From Zhongshania aliphaticivorans (GTDB lineage Bacteria; Pseudomonadota; Gammaproteobacteria; Pseudomonadales; Spongiibacteraceae), in contig NZ_CACSIK010000001.1 in NCBI RefSeq assembly GCF_902705875.1, forward strand, positions 1,419,994-1,483,993: a stretch of DNA of 64,000 nucleotides. The letters are read 5' to 3'. The position numbers and the translations under genes were made by a program. Positions 9,022 through 16,911 of this stretch are shown here, piece after piece (positions within the stretch are counted from its first letter, which is position 1; each line of letters begins with the position of its first letter). The notes under the pieces are model-generated. The model searched no databases and was not told the DNA's origin. It saw only the letters and a program-made list of their open reading frames with translations.

Positions 9022-10029
9022 ATGGCTAAGCAGCGGGTACTTACCGGAATTACTACCACCGGAACGCCGCATTTGGGAAATTATGTTGGCGCTATTCGCC
9101 CTGCGATTGCGGAAAGTCAGCGCGGTGAATTTGATGCTTTTTTCTTTCTAGCGGATTATCACGCGCTTATCAAAAGCCATGAGCCTAATAAGGTGCATCA
9201 GTCTAGCCGTGAAATTGCAGCTACGTGGTTGGCTTTGGGTTTAGATACGGATACCACGACTTTTTACCGTCAATCCGACGTACCTGAGATTACTGAGCTT
9301 AGCTGGATTCTGACGTGTGTGTGTGCAAAAGGGTTAATGAACCGTTCTCACGCCTATAAAGCGGCAGTACAGGCAAATGAACAAAATGGTGATGATCCAG
9401 ATTTTGGCGTCACTATGGGATTGTTTAGCTACCCGATTTTAATGGCTGCAGATATTCTGATGTTTAACGCCAGTAAAGTGCCGGTAGGGCGTGATCAAAT
9501 TCAACATATTGAAATGGCGCGGGATATGGCACAACGCTTTAATCACTTATATGGTGAGACATTCGTATTGCCCCAAGCAGAGGTGGGCGATGATGTGGCG
9601 GTACTTAGCGGCTTAGATGGCCGTAAAATGAGTAAAAGCTATGGCAATACCATTCCTTTATTTTTACCTGAGAAAAAACTTCAGAAGCACATTAATAAAA
9701 TTAAAACGAATTTATTAGAGCCTGGAGACCCAAAGGACACTGCGGATTCAACCGTATTTGAAATATGGCAGGCATTTGCCACGCCTGAGCAAACTGCCGA
9801 AATGCGTCAAAAGTTTGCTGACGGTATTGCTTGGGGGCAGGCTAAAAAAGAATTGTTTGGATTAATTAACGAACAAATTGCACCCGCGCGTGAACGCTAT
9901 ATAGCTATTCTTGAAGACGGTCAGTTTTTAGAAGCGGAGCTTAAAAAGGGCGCTGAGAAAGCCCGTGCACACGCGGCTCCTATGTTGGATAAAGTGCGCA
10001 AAGCAGTCGGTTTATCTGCTTTTAAATAG
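9022..10029 (+). CDS. trpS: Tryptophan-tRNA ligase
   Basis: This 335-residue class I aminoacyl-tRNA synthetase charges tRNA-Trp. The HIGH-type signature appears as TPHLGNY (residues ~14-20) and the KMSKS loop as [10 protein letters not shown] (near 194-203). [17 protein letters not shown], typical of the bacterial enzyme, is near 157-173. The length matches bacterial TrpS. An AGGAAAC site lies upstream of the ATG. It is transcribed alone, with spacers on both sides. Confidence 0.96.
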   Translation: MAKQRVLTGITTTGTPHLGNYVGAIRPAIAESQRGEFDAFFFLADYHALIKSHEPNKVHQSSREIAATWLALGLDTDTTTFYRQSDVPEITELSWILTCVCAKGLMNRSHAYKAAVQANEQNGDDPDFGVTMGLFSYPILMAADILMFNASKVPVGRDQIQHIEMARDMAQRFNHLYGETFVLPQAEVGDDVAVLSGLDGRKMSKSYGNTIPLFLPEKKLQKHINKIKTNLLEPGDPKDTADSTVFEIWQAFATPEQTAEMRQKFADGIAWGQAKKELFGLINEQIAPARERYIAILEDGQFLEAELKKGAEKARAHAAPMLDKVRKAVGLSAFK

Positions 10030-10096
10030 CGGAGTATTTTGAGAAGGGGCAGCTAAGTTAATAGCGGGATGAATTTCTCTCTCTTGGGGAGCTTGT

Positions 10097-10375
10097 CTAG
10101 AATGTTGATCTTAAAGACATACCAGCTGGGCTTAAGGTAAAGACTAAGGAGCCACCTTTTTGTAGATTCAATTGTGGGCGCGCTTCTATTTTAAAGCGTG
10201 CGTCTATCTTGCGAAGTTCTGGCCATGCTTTATCGGTTTTGGGTTTTATGTCATGGCTCCATGACGACCACGCTGCTCGAAGTACCTGCGCTGTTGTCGA
10301 TGAGTCACGCTCTGCAATAGCGATGTTATCTAAGGCGAGTACAGAGGTAAGTACGAGTATTTTAAAATAAGCCAT
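10097..10375 (-). CDS. Small exported protein of unknown function
   Basis: This is a 92-residue protein with a probable Sec signal peptide (about residues 1-21, ending near the AIA-E junction). The mature part is basic and Trp-rich, with a WSSWSHDIKP segment and a C-terminal half likely to form beta strands (RFKIEARPQL, SLVFTLSP). I recognise no family. It lies downstream of a near-perfect CRP site, which suggests control by carbon or cAMP status, and in the same orientation as the TonB receptor gene upstream of it. A link between the two is possible but unproven. Confidence 0.6.
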   Translation of the reverse strand: MAYFKILVLTSVLALDNIAIAERDSSTTAQVLRAAWSSWSHDIKPKTDKAWPELRKIDARFKIEARPQLNLQKGGSLVFTLSPAGMSLRSTF

Positions 10376-10452
10376 GACAGCGACCTAACAGCAGCGAAGT
10401 TATTTTAAATATAACGACTATTGTTAGTCGCGGTATACGCGTTTTGCGCAGC

Positions 10453-10468
10453 TGTGATCGCGTTCACA
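10453..10468. promoter_or_regulatory. CRP/Vfr-type binding site
   Basis: TGTGATCGCGTTCACA matches both half-sites of the CRP consensus (TGTGA-N6-TCACA) exactly. It lies about 78 bases upstream of the start of the small exported protein gene and downstream of the TonB receptor stop, so the small gene is the likely target. Confidence 0.7.
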
Positions 10469-10470
10469 CA

Positions 10471-10491
10471 AGCGGGATGATTTATCCCGCT
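10471..10491. repeat. 7-bp stem-loop after the TonB receptor gene
   Basis: AGCGGGA and TCCCGCT form a perfect stem around a 7-base loop, directly beside the CRP site and 21 bases past the receptor stop codon. No T tract follows on the minus strand, so terminator activity is uncertain. Confidence 0.5.
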
Positions 10492-10511
10492 ATCATGCAA
10501 ACGCGCGGAAA

Positions 10512-12554
10512 TTAGAAATCGATTCCTAATTCTAGGTAAGCGGCGCGAGGCTCGCCTACAAAATAACGATAATTACCGAATGCATAATCTGCACGTTCAG
10601 CGTAATTAATATCGGTTAGGTTTGTTATCCTCAGAACAGAGTAAAGTTGCTTGTTGTATTGTTGGCGCCAGCGAATATTGCTTAGGGTATGTCCGGGATA
10701 AGTGTGCAAATTGTTCTCTTCTAAATAATATTCGCCTTGATGCTGAATTTCGAGTTCAATTTGAGTATTAGTTAGCGGTGTCCAGCGAACAACGGTGCCG
10801 GCAAGTTGACGCGGTGCGGTGTCAATCTCATTACCCTCTGCAGTAAGGGCGTTATTGGCATACTGATGCTTGCTATAGCTTGCTTGAAGTTGCCAGAGCA
10901 ATGTAGGTGTCAATTGCCAGTGAAAATTAGCTTCAATGCCACGGTCAATCGTTTTACCGCCGTTGATATTGTTACGATTGCTGTCTTGGATAATAACATC
11001 GTGTTTATGCATCCAATAAGTGGATACGCGATATTGAAAGGCGTTCCAAGTACCGCGTAAACCTATCTCAAGGCTGTTGAGGGACTCTTCACTCAAATTG
11101 GCATTAAGTTGTTGGGCTTGCAGACGGTAAAGCTCTGCAGCCTGAGGGGCCCTGAAACCGTGCGCCGCGTTTGCAGTTAAGTCTGTGTGCTCGCTAATTT
11201 GTTGGATTACGCCCAAGTTAAATGAGCTGTTGCGAAAGTGTTCTTTGTCATCGGCTGGTCGTGCGTAGCGGCAAGTGCCAGAAGGGCAAGCGCTGCCATC
11301 TGCTGCGGTGTTACCGTCTATCATCAAGTTGTTGTAATCATAAAATTGTAGGTCGTAACGGCCACCAAAATTAACCTTGGTACGGCTACTGGCTTGCCAG
11401 TCTCCGCCAATAAACCAAGCGCCGTAAAGTGCGTCTACCTCGTAATCATAATGTTGGCCAGTGGGGAAGGAGGTAAAGCTCGCCTGAGCTTGATACTGCT
11501 GTAAGTAGGCCTTGGTTGCCTCCATATCAAAGCCGTTGTAGAGCGTGACGTTTTTACTGTAGTTTTGATAAAACGCACTCTGTAGCCCGATAGTACGCTC
11601 ACCATTTTCTTCTAGCGGTGTGCCAGGTAAGAAATGCTGGAGAAACTCCATTTCGGTGTATCGTAGGTAGGGTGTGACCACAAAACGACTGTCGCGCTCA
11701 CCATCTCGTTCAAAGCGGCTGTAATAGCGTACGCTACTGCTATTGCGAAAGGCTTCTGGGTTAGGGTTTTCACGTTTGCGACTACTAACCTTGTAAGCGT
11801 CTTTGCCTAGAATATAACCGGCGGTTTCTTGATTGAGGTTACTGGCAGCCAGCATTGATTGAATCGACCATGTTTGGCCGTCGTAGTCGTGACGAATATT
11901 AAGCTTTTGCTGCGCGTAACCGGAATCGTCCTTATAGCCATCATCATGGCTCCCTTGTGCGCTGATACGGTAGGCGTGTTGACCGTTGGTATCGCTGTGG
12001 CTGGCTTTTAGTCGGCCATAACCATCTGGTCCTGCTTCTAAAGATAAATGCGATTCAGGCGTGTCGGATGGCGACTGACTAATGACATTAATCACCCCAT
12101 TTAAAGCATTGGTACCATGTACGGCAGTGCCTGGTCCTCTAATGACTTCAATGCGTGCCGCTTGCTCGGCATTGACGTCAAATAATTCATTAACATTGCA
12201 AAAGCCGGGGCCTCGCAAAGGAATACCATCTTCGGAAAAGTAAAATGCGCCACAGCTTCCGGTACCGGTCAGTACGCCAGAGCGAATTGCTGTTAAGTTT
12301 TCTTGCCCGTTACCCCGGCTAATCGTAACGCCCGGTACTTGGTTTAATAGTTGGCTAATATGAGTGTGGCCAATATTTTCAATGTCATCTTGATCTATAA
12401 CGCTCATGGCTATGCTTTGCGCATTTAATTGTTTTTCGATTCTGTCTGCGCTAACAACGACGGTTTCTGGCGTGACGTTATTTTCCGATGCTAGGGAAAA
12501 GCTTGATGCTAGGCTAATGCTCAACGCTAGCGGAGTCGCGTATTTTCTCGTCAT
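10512..12554 (-). CDS. TonB-dependent outer-membrane receptor with cysteine-containing plug
   Basis: This 680-residue receptor has a signal peptide (about 1-23), a TonB-box-like ETVVVSA segment near residues 30-36, a plug domain with the usual RIEVIRGPGTAVHGTNALNG signature near 134-153, and a 22-strand barrel ending in an aromatic residue (GIDF). The plug has two cysteines, C101 and C119, around a DGIPLRGPG loop. A further Cys pair (ACPSGTC) lies in a predicted extracellular loop. The substrate is unknown. I looked for a cobalamin riboswitch or Fur box upstream and found neither. An AAGG site precedes the ATG. Confidence 0.9.
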   Translation of the reverse strand: MTRKYATPLALSISLASSFSLASENNVTPETVVVSADRIEKQLNAQSIAMSVIDQDDIENIGHTHISQLLNQVPGVTISRGNGQENLTAIRSGVLTGTGSCGAFYFSEDGIPLRGPGFCNVNELFDVNAEQAARIEVIRGPGTAVHGTNALNGVINVISQSPSDTPESHLSLEAGPDGYGRLKASHSDTNGQHAYRISAQGSHDDGYKDDSGYAQQKLNIRHDYDGQTWSIQSMLAASNLNQETAGYILGKDAYKVSSRKRENPNPEAFRNSSSVRYYSRFERDGERDSRFVVTPYLRYTEMEFLQHFLPGTPLEENGERTIGLQSAFYQNYSKNVTLYNGFDMEATKAYLQQYQAQASFTSFPTGQHYDYEVDALYGAWFIGGDWQASSRTKVNFGGRYDLQFYDYNNLMIDGNTAADGSACPSGTCRYARPADDKEHFRNSSFNLGVIQQISEHTDLTANAAHGFRAPQAAELYRLQAQQLNANLSEESLNSLEIGLRGTWNAFQYRVSTYWMHKHDVIIQDSNRNNINGGKTIDRGIEANFHWQLTPTLLWQLQASYSKHQYANNALTAEGNEIDTAPRQLAGTVVRWTPLTNTQIELEIQHQGEYYLEENNLHTYPGHTLSNIRWRQQYNKQLYSVLRITNLTDINYAERADYAFGNYRYFVGEPRAAYLELGIDF

Positions 12555-12885
12555 TGATTGATCCTTTTGATTCCCACGTTGCTGATTCTTATATAGCTTA
12601 CAAGTTTACCAGTATGGTTTAACTGCTAGGTAAGTGTGTTTTTGTCGCAATGCCTATGGTTACTCATCATGCCCACGTAGCCGTGCTTCGTTTGGATATG
12701 GTAAACAATGTCGACAAGATATGCTGGTGATATATTTGAGTATATTTAACATAAGCATTACCGTTTCTCGATTGTCCACAATAACTTACAGAATGGTATT
12801 GCCCCCCAGTGAGGAGAATGTAAGCAAAGATACACTGGCGGAGCTTAGAGTAGGATAACCAAGACGCATTGCTGATAGGGGCTAT
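12555..12885. other. 331-base intergenic region between the TonB receptor start and the gpt end
   Basis: This is the promoter region of the TonB receptor (minus strand), AT-rich near the gene. I see no riboswitch, Fur box, tRNA or convincing small gene. A 74-codon plus-strand frame inside it lacks a ribosome binding site and family resemblance. Confidence 0.5.
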
Positions 12886-13350
12886 CTATTGTACTAATGG
12901 CTCGCTGTAACTGGGTTCTATATCCCATGGAAAGTGGATCCATGTATCTTGCTCAAATTCGCGGACAAAATGTTCAGCTAGCGCCATTGCCTGTGGTTTT
13001 GCATAAATGGTTACGAAACATGCTTTGGGTAGTAACTCTTTAGCTATTTTTGCTGTGCCGCCCGTATCGACCAAATCGTCTACGAGTAGGTAGCCGTCGC
13101 CATCGCCCTCAACGGTTTTCAGGATATTAATTTTACCTTGCTGGTCGTGGTCGTAGCTTGCGATACATAGGGTATCAACAACCCGTAAATTTAATTCCCT
13201 AGCTAGGATGGCGCCGGGCACAAGGCCTCCTCGGGCAATGCTAATAACCCCTTTCCATGATTGAGAGGTGAGTTTACGGGCTAGATTCCGCGTGTCACGA
13301 TGTAATTCATCCCATGATAGGTAATAGACGGGAGGGGTGTTGTTCGACAT
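12886..13350 (-). CDS. gpt: Xanthine-guanine phosphoribosyltransferase
   Basis: This 154-residue purine salvage enzyme converts xanthine, guanine and hypoxanthine with PRPP to nucleotides. Matches to E. coli Gpt are dense: SWKGVISIARGGLVPGAILAREL, then ASYDHD, then the PRPP loop LLVDDLVDTGGTA near residues 87-99, and QDTWIHFPWD near the C-terminus. The frame extends upstream to 13407, but the ATG at 13350 (MSNNTPPVYY) gives the normal length, so I chose it; its ribosome binding site is weak. The spacing to the divergent sigma-54 regulator is about 215 bases. Confidence 0.93.
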   Translation of the reverse strand: MSNNTPPVYYLSWDELHRDTRNLARKLTSQSWKGVISIARGGLVPGAILARELNLRVVDTLCIASYDHDQQGKINILKTVEGDGDGYLLVDDLVDTGGTAKIAKELLPKACFVTIYAKPQAMALAEHFVREFEQDTWIHFPWDIEPSYSEPLVQ

Positions 13351-13564
13351 ATGCTGACTTTTCTGCAAGCTGGAAGGTGGCAAATTGTGCCGTATGGGAG
13401 GCGTCATCGCAAGGCGTTAGCGAAATCAGAGTGGGTGCTAAATCATAGTGATTGGTGTTTGACGCGATCAAGGTTGTGTCAATATTTTGACTTTCGTAAG
13501 GGGTTTTTGGTGCGCATGGGTCGAAATTATTGTTATAGTCAATTAAATGACTTTTTGGTGTTGA

Positions 13565-14914
13565 GTGACTGTGGCCCTAGCTAAGAAATACCTTCAATTT
13601 GCCGTTTTGGCATCAAAGCCTCTGGCTTATCGCTTGCAAGTAATTTTATCCGCTGTGGGAAAATACCAAGTGGTGACATCGCATGCGGAGGTGGAGGCAA
13701 GCGAGTGTGATGCCATTTTTAGTGATGGCCTGAGCGCAGAACTCAAACTTTGGCTAGGCGCTGCTAATACACCATTGGTAAGCTTGGTGCCGCCTGAAAC
13801 GCTGACTCAAGACCTCAACAATGGGTTGACTCTCAGTACTGATTTTTATTATCAAGATGTGCTGGAGGTATTGTATCGCCTAGATGTGGGTAACAAGACA
13901 TTATTACCCCAAGGTAAAGACCGTTTGGTTGGCGTTAGTGAAGCGGTTATGACATTGCGGCACATGCTGGCTCAGGTGGCAGATAAAGCTGTGACCGTTT
14001 TAATTACGGGGCCGTCTGGGGCAGGAAAAGAAGTGGTTGCGCGGTCTTTACATGATTTATCCTCTCGTTGTGAGGGGCCCTTTGTGCCCATTAATTGTGG
14101 TGCCATTCCCAGAGAACTTTTAGAGAGTGAACTCTTTGGCCATGAGCGAGGGGCGTTTACCGGTGCGATCTCAAGCCGAGCGGGGCGTTTTGAATTAGCA
14201 GAGGGTGGAACACTATTTCTTGATGAAATTGGTGACATGCCATTAGAAATGCAAGTAAAGATACTGCGTGTTATTCAGGAGCGGAAGTTCGAACGGGTAG
14301 GGTCCGATAAAACACGTAGCACTGATGTCAGAATTATTGCGGCCACACATCGTGATTTAGAAGCCATGATTGCATTAGGGCAGTTTCGAGAGGATCTGTT
14401 TTACAGAATCAATGTATTCCCTCTAAATGTACCCGCGTTAGCCGAACGACCGGAAGATATTCCTCACTTGATTCGAATTTTGACTAAACAATGTGAGCTA
14501 GAGGGCTTGGGGCGTTTGCGTTTAGCCGACTCTGCAATTCGTTCATTAAGTGCGCATAGCTGGCCTGGCAATATCCGTGAATTGGCAAACTTATTAGAGC
14601 GATTGGTGATTTTGTACCCTGAAAAGGTCGTAGGTTTTGCCGATTTACCTGAAAACTATCGCCACGGTGAAGATAATTGGTCTGGGGCCGCTTCTCACGA
14701 AAATAGTACCTCTGTCGAGGTTGATCTAGGTGGTGTGCCGCCCTTGCCGAAGGGGGGGGTGGTGATGAAAGAGTATTTTCAAGACTTAGAGCGCGAGTGG
14801 ATACTACAAGCCCTAGATATTCATGCCAGTGTGGTGACTAAAGCGGCACAACACCTAGGGCTGCGGAGAACAACGTTGATTGAAAAAATGCGTAAATTAG
14901 GTCTCAGTAATTAA
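13565..14914 (+). CDS. Sigma-54-dependent transcriptional activator, FleQ-like
   Basis: This 449-residue bacterial enhancer-binding protein has an N-terminal region (1-110) resembling a receiver fold but without a recognisable phospho-acceptor Asp context, as in FleQ. The AAA+ domain carries Walker A GPSGAGKE (149-156), the sigma-54 contact loop GAFTGA (196-201) and Walker B GTLFLDE (215-221). A C-terminal Fis-type helix-turn-helix ends in LRRTTLIEKMRKLGLSN, very like FleQ. The start is GTG 13565 (GTG 13571 is possible), with no clear ribosome binding site. No flagellar gene is nearby, so its regulon is unknown. Confidence 0.88.
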   Translation: MTVALAKKYLQFAVLASKPLAYRLQVILSAVGKYQVVTSHAEVEASECDAIFSDGLSAELKLWLGAANTPLVSLVPPETLTQDLNNGLTLSTDFYYQDVLEVLYRLDVGNKTLLPQGKDRLVGVSEAVMTLRHMLAQVADKAVTVLITGPSGAGKEVVARSLHDLSSRCEGPFVPINCGAIPRELLESELFGHERGAFTGAISSRAGRFELAEGGTLFLDEIGDMPLEMQVKILRVIQERKFERVGSDKTRSTDVRIIAATHRDLEAMIALGQFREDLFYRINVFPLNVPALAERPEDIPHLIRILTKQCELEGLGRLRLADSAIRSLSAHSWPGNIRELANLLERLVILYPEKVVGFADLPENYRHGEDNWSGAASHENSTSVEVDLGGVPPLPKGGVVMKEYFQDLEREWILQALDIHASVVTKAAQHLGLRRTTLIEKMRKLGLSN

Positions 14915-14915
14915 G

Positions 14916-15317
14916 CTAGAGCGTACCGAAAACTTCTATCCAGTTACCATCTGGGTCTGCGATAAAGCCAAAACCGATACCGTCTGCAAAGGGCGTGACG
15001 TGAACGGGGATGCTCACACCCATTGTTTCGAGTTCGGCAAACCAGGCCGATATACCCTCCATACCCATAGAAATGTATCGATAGCCTTTTGCCGCCAATC
15101 CGCCGCCGGCTATGACTTCAATTGCGGGGGGAGTGTCGTAGCTAACAAGTTTAATAATACTGTTTTCAAGGTGGTAGCGATGCATGACACCACCGGGAAA
15201 ACTTAATTCGGATTGGTATTTTAAGCCTAAGGTGTCACCGTAAAAGTGCCGCATTTCGGTCATATTGGTGGTGACAATACCAATTTCTATACTATTAGGG
15301 AGGGGGCGAGGGGGCAT
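14916..15317 (-). CDS. VOC superfamily (glyoxalase/dioxygenase fold) protein
   Basis: This 133-residue single-module vicinal-oxygen-chelate protein has IEIGIVTTNMTEMRHFYGDTLGL at the N-terminus and GFGFIADPDGNWIEVFG at the C-terminus, the latter carrying the metal-ligand Glu of the family. Such proteins include lyases, epimerases and dioxygenases, and the substrate cannot be inferred. AAGGTG precedes the ATG. The gene ends one base after the converging sigma-54 activator gene, with no terminator room between them. Confidence 0.8.
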   Translation of the reverse strand: MPPRPLPNSIEIGIVTTNMTEMRHFYGDTLGLKYQSELSFPGGVMHRYHLENSIIKLVSYDTPPAIEVIAGGGLAAKGYRYISMGMEGISAWFAELETMGVSIPVHVTPFADGIGFGFIADPDGNWIEVFGTL

Positions 15318-15460
15318 GTTTTCACCTTTTATTGTTATTTTGTTTCATTTCAGCGTTTAGTATTAGACCGTGTGATTGATACCAAGTGTATGTGCAAACC
15401 ATCGTTTTGAGTAATTGATGATTAAACGTTACCTTTGTTTAGCGGCAGTATTTAAGTCGT

Positions 15461-15805
15461 TTAACCACCAGATAATTTTACACTGTAACCCTTGGTTTCT
15501 AATAGGGTTTTGAGTGCTTGGCGATGGTCGCCCTGAAACTCCAATTCATGGTCTTTTATTGCGCCACCCGTACTGAGTTTTTGTCTGAGTTCCTTTCCTA
15601 ATACCTTTAGCTCTTTGGCGTCTAACAAAAGACCGTTAACAATGGTGACTCCCTTTCCTTTGCGGCCTTTTGTTTCACGTCGAATGCGAATAACACCATC
15701 ACCACTGGGGGTAGACTGGGTATTTTTACAGCTACATTCTTTACTTGCCTGGCCACACGTTGGGCAGCGGCGGCCAATATCCGTTGAATAAACAAGTCGA
15801 GACAT
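15461..15805 (-). CDS. yciH: YciH/SUI1 family translation factor
   Basis: This 114-residue protein has an N-terminal Cys cluster (CPTCGQASKECSC, residues 15-27) like a small zinc site. A eIF1/SUI1 domain follows at about 37-110, with the basic RRETKGRKGKGVTIV segment and the GGAIKDHELEFQGDHR motif. Bacterial YciH is proposed to affect start-codon fidelity or act as a stress-time translation inhibitor. A perfect AGGAGG site lies six bases before the ATG, unusually strong for this window and consistent with high expression. Confidence 0.92.
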   Translation of the reverse strand: MSRLVYSTDIGRRCPTCGQASKECSCKNTQSTPSGDGVIRIRRETKGRKGKGVTIVNGLLLDAKELKVLGKELRQKLSTGGAIKDHELEFQGDHRQALKTLLETKGYSVKLSGG

Positions 15806-15894
15806 GATTTCCTCCTATTTTGTGCTGCGATGATTATAATAGCTTCGCCTTGAGAAGGGGCGATTTGAGTTTTAGTTTTTGAGGGGGCTTTAGG

Positions 15895-16113
15895 ATGGCT
15901 AATGATTTATCAGCACAGCTTGTCGATGTGCAAACTCAGCTGACGTTTCAGGAAGACATGTTGAATGCGCTTAATGAACGCGTGGTTGCGCAGGATCTTG
16001 AATTACGTAACTTAAGGCGAACCATAGAGTTATTGCACGAGCAAATGAAACAGAAAAATACCGCGGGTGAGGAAAGTCTGCTGGTTGGAATCGAGCGTCC
16101 TCCACATTACTAA
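15895..16113 (+). CDS. slyX: SlyX family protein
   Basis: This 72-residue protein is almost wholly coiled coil: VDVQTQLTFQEDMLNALNE and the following heptads to about residue 55. A PPHY C-terminus is characteristic of SlyX. In E. coli it is encoded beside slyD, but the function is unknown. The gene is divergent from yciH with a short spacer. Confidence 0.9.
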   Translation: MANDLSAQLVDVQTQLTFQEDMLNALNERVVAQDLELRNLRRTIELLHEQMKQKNTAGEESLLVGIERPPHY

Positions 16114-16155
16114 TGTGGCCAATATTTTATGTTGCGAGGTACCTTTGTAGGAAAG

Positions 16156-16188
16156 CCTGCGGCAATAACATGCATTATATGCCGCAGG
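16156..16188. terminator. 9-bp stem-loop between slyX and the membrane cold-shock gene
   Basis: CCTGCGGCA pairs with TGCCGCAGG between two converging genes. Only a short CTTTC follows on the minus strand and no T run on the plus strand, so it is a probable but not classical terminator for both genes. Confidence 0.55.
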
Positions 16189-16199
16189 TTAACGGGGAC

Positions 16200-16592
16200 T
16201 TATTTTACTAAGGTGACTTCTTCAGCCTGCGGGCCTTTATCGCCCTCAGTGAGAATGAATTCTACTGTCTGACCTTCGTTTAAACTGCGGCGGCCCTTGC
16301 CTTGGCCCCGAATCGAGCGGAAGTGAACGAAGACGTCACCACCTGCATCGCGGGTGATAAAACCGTATCCCTTGCTAACGTTAAACCATTTAACAACACC
16401 GCGTTCCCGTTGGCTTTTGAATTTATCGGCCACAGCGGGAAGGTTTGGTGCAGCTAACATCCCAAGAAGTATCGCCGCGGCAATGATGGCGACCGCAAGG
16501 GGACTACTTGTTTCTACGCCAGTGAGTTGGAGTGCTGCAATACTCACAAAGGTCAAGATGGCTAAAAATATAATTCTAATTATCAGTAACAT
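16200..16592 (-). CDS. Membrane-anchored cold-shock-domain protein
   Basis: This 130-residue protein has two hydrophobic segments at its N-terminus (about residues 2-24 and 31-51). A cold-shock domain follows at about 64-130: [15 protein letters not shown] with RNP1, then DVFVHFRSI with RNP2, then QAEEVTLVK. The RNA/DNA-binding aromatic residues are intact. Most Csp proteins are soluble and about 70 residues, so the membrane anchor is the unusual part. A role in tethering nucleic acid at the inner membrane is inference. It resembles the soluble csp gene at 19559-19768, and the two flank a histidine kinase gene. Confidence 0.82.
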   Translation of the reverse strand: MLLIIRIIFLAILTFVSIAALQLTGVETSSPLAVAIIAAAILLGMLAAPNLPAVADKFKSQRERGVVKWFNVSKGYGFITRDAGGDVFVHFRSIRGQGKGRRSLNEGQTVEFILTEGDKGPQAEEVTLVK

Positions 16593-16911
16593 AAAAATCC
16601 AAAAAATAGCTGAAAGTGGAAAGAAATTGCGCTTGTTTTACGGGTGATGATTTACCCGCGGCTGATTATAGCATCCGTATACCCTGTCGTCGCGGGACCT
16701 AGTGTCGGTAAATATTATGCTGGCAATCAGAGCCACCTTCGTGGCTGAATTATGGGACGTAATTTGCTGCTAGAAATTAGCTGAGTGCTAGATTGTAAGG
16801 GCGCTAAGGGTAACTACGAATAGTTCTCAATGACCAATAAACACACAATGACAGATCGTTGATGGTGAGGTAAATCTTGTCCGCACAATGACCAAGTTAG
16901 GGGACGTGTAG
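16593..16911. other. 319-base region between the membrane Csp gene and the histidine kinase gene
   Basis: This contains the divergent promoters of both flanking genes. A 6-bp hairpin (AGCCAC-CTTC-GTGGCT, 16731-16746) is visible without a T tract. CspA-type genes often have long structured leaders, and the membrane csp leader would be on the minus strand here. I see no tRNA or clear small gene. Confidence 0.4.

Noticed and set aside
12634..12858. A 74-codon plus-strand frame in the TonB receptor upstream region
   Set aside because: No ribosome binding site, no family resemblance and it lies in promoter DNA of the opposite gene.
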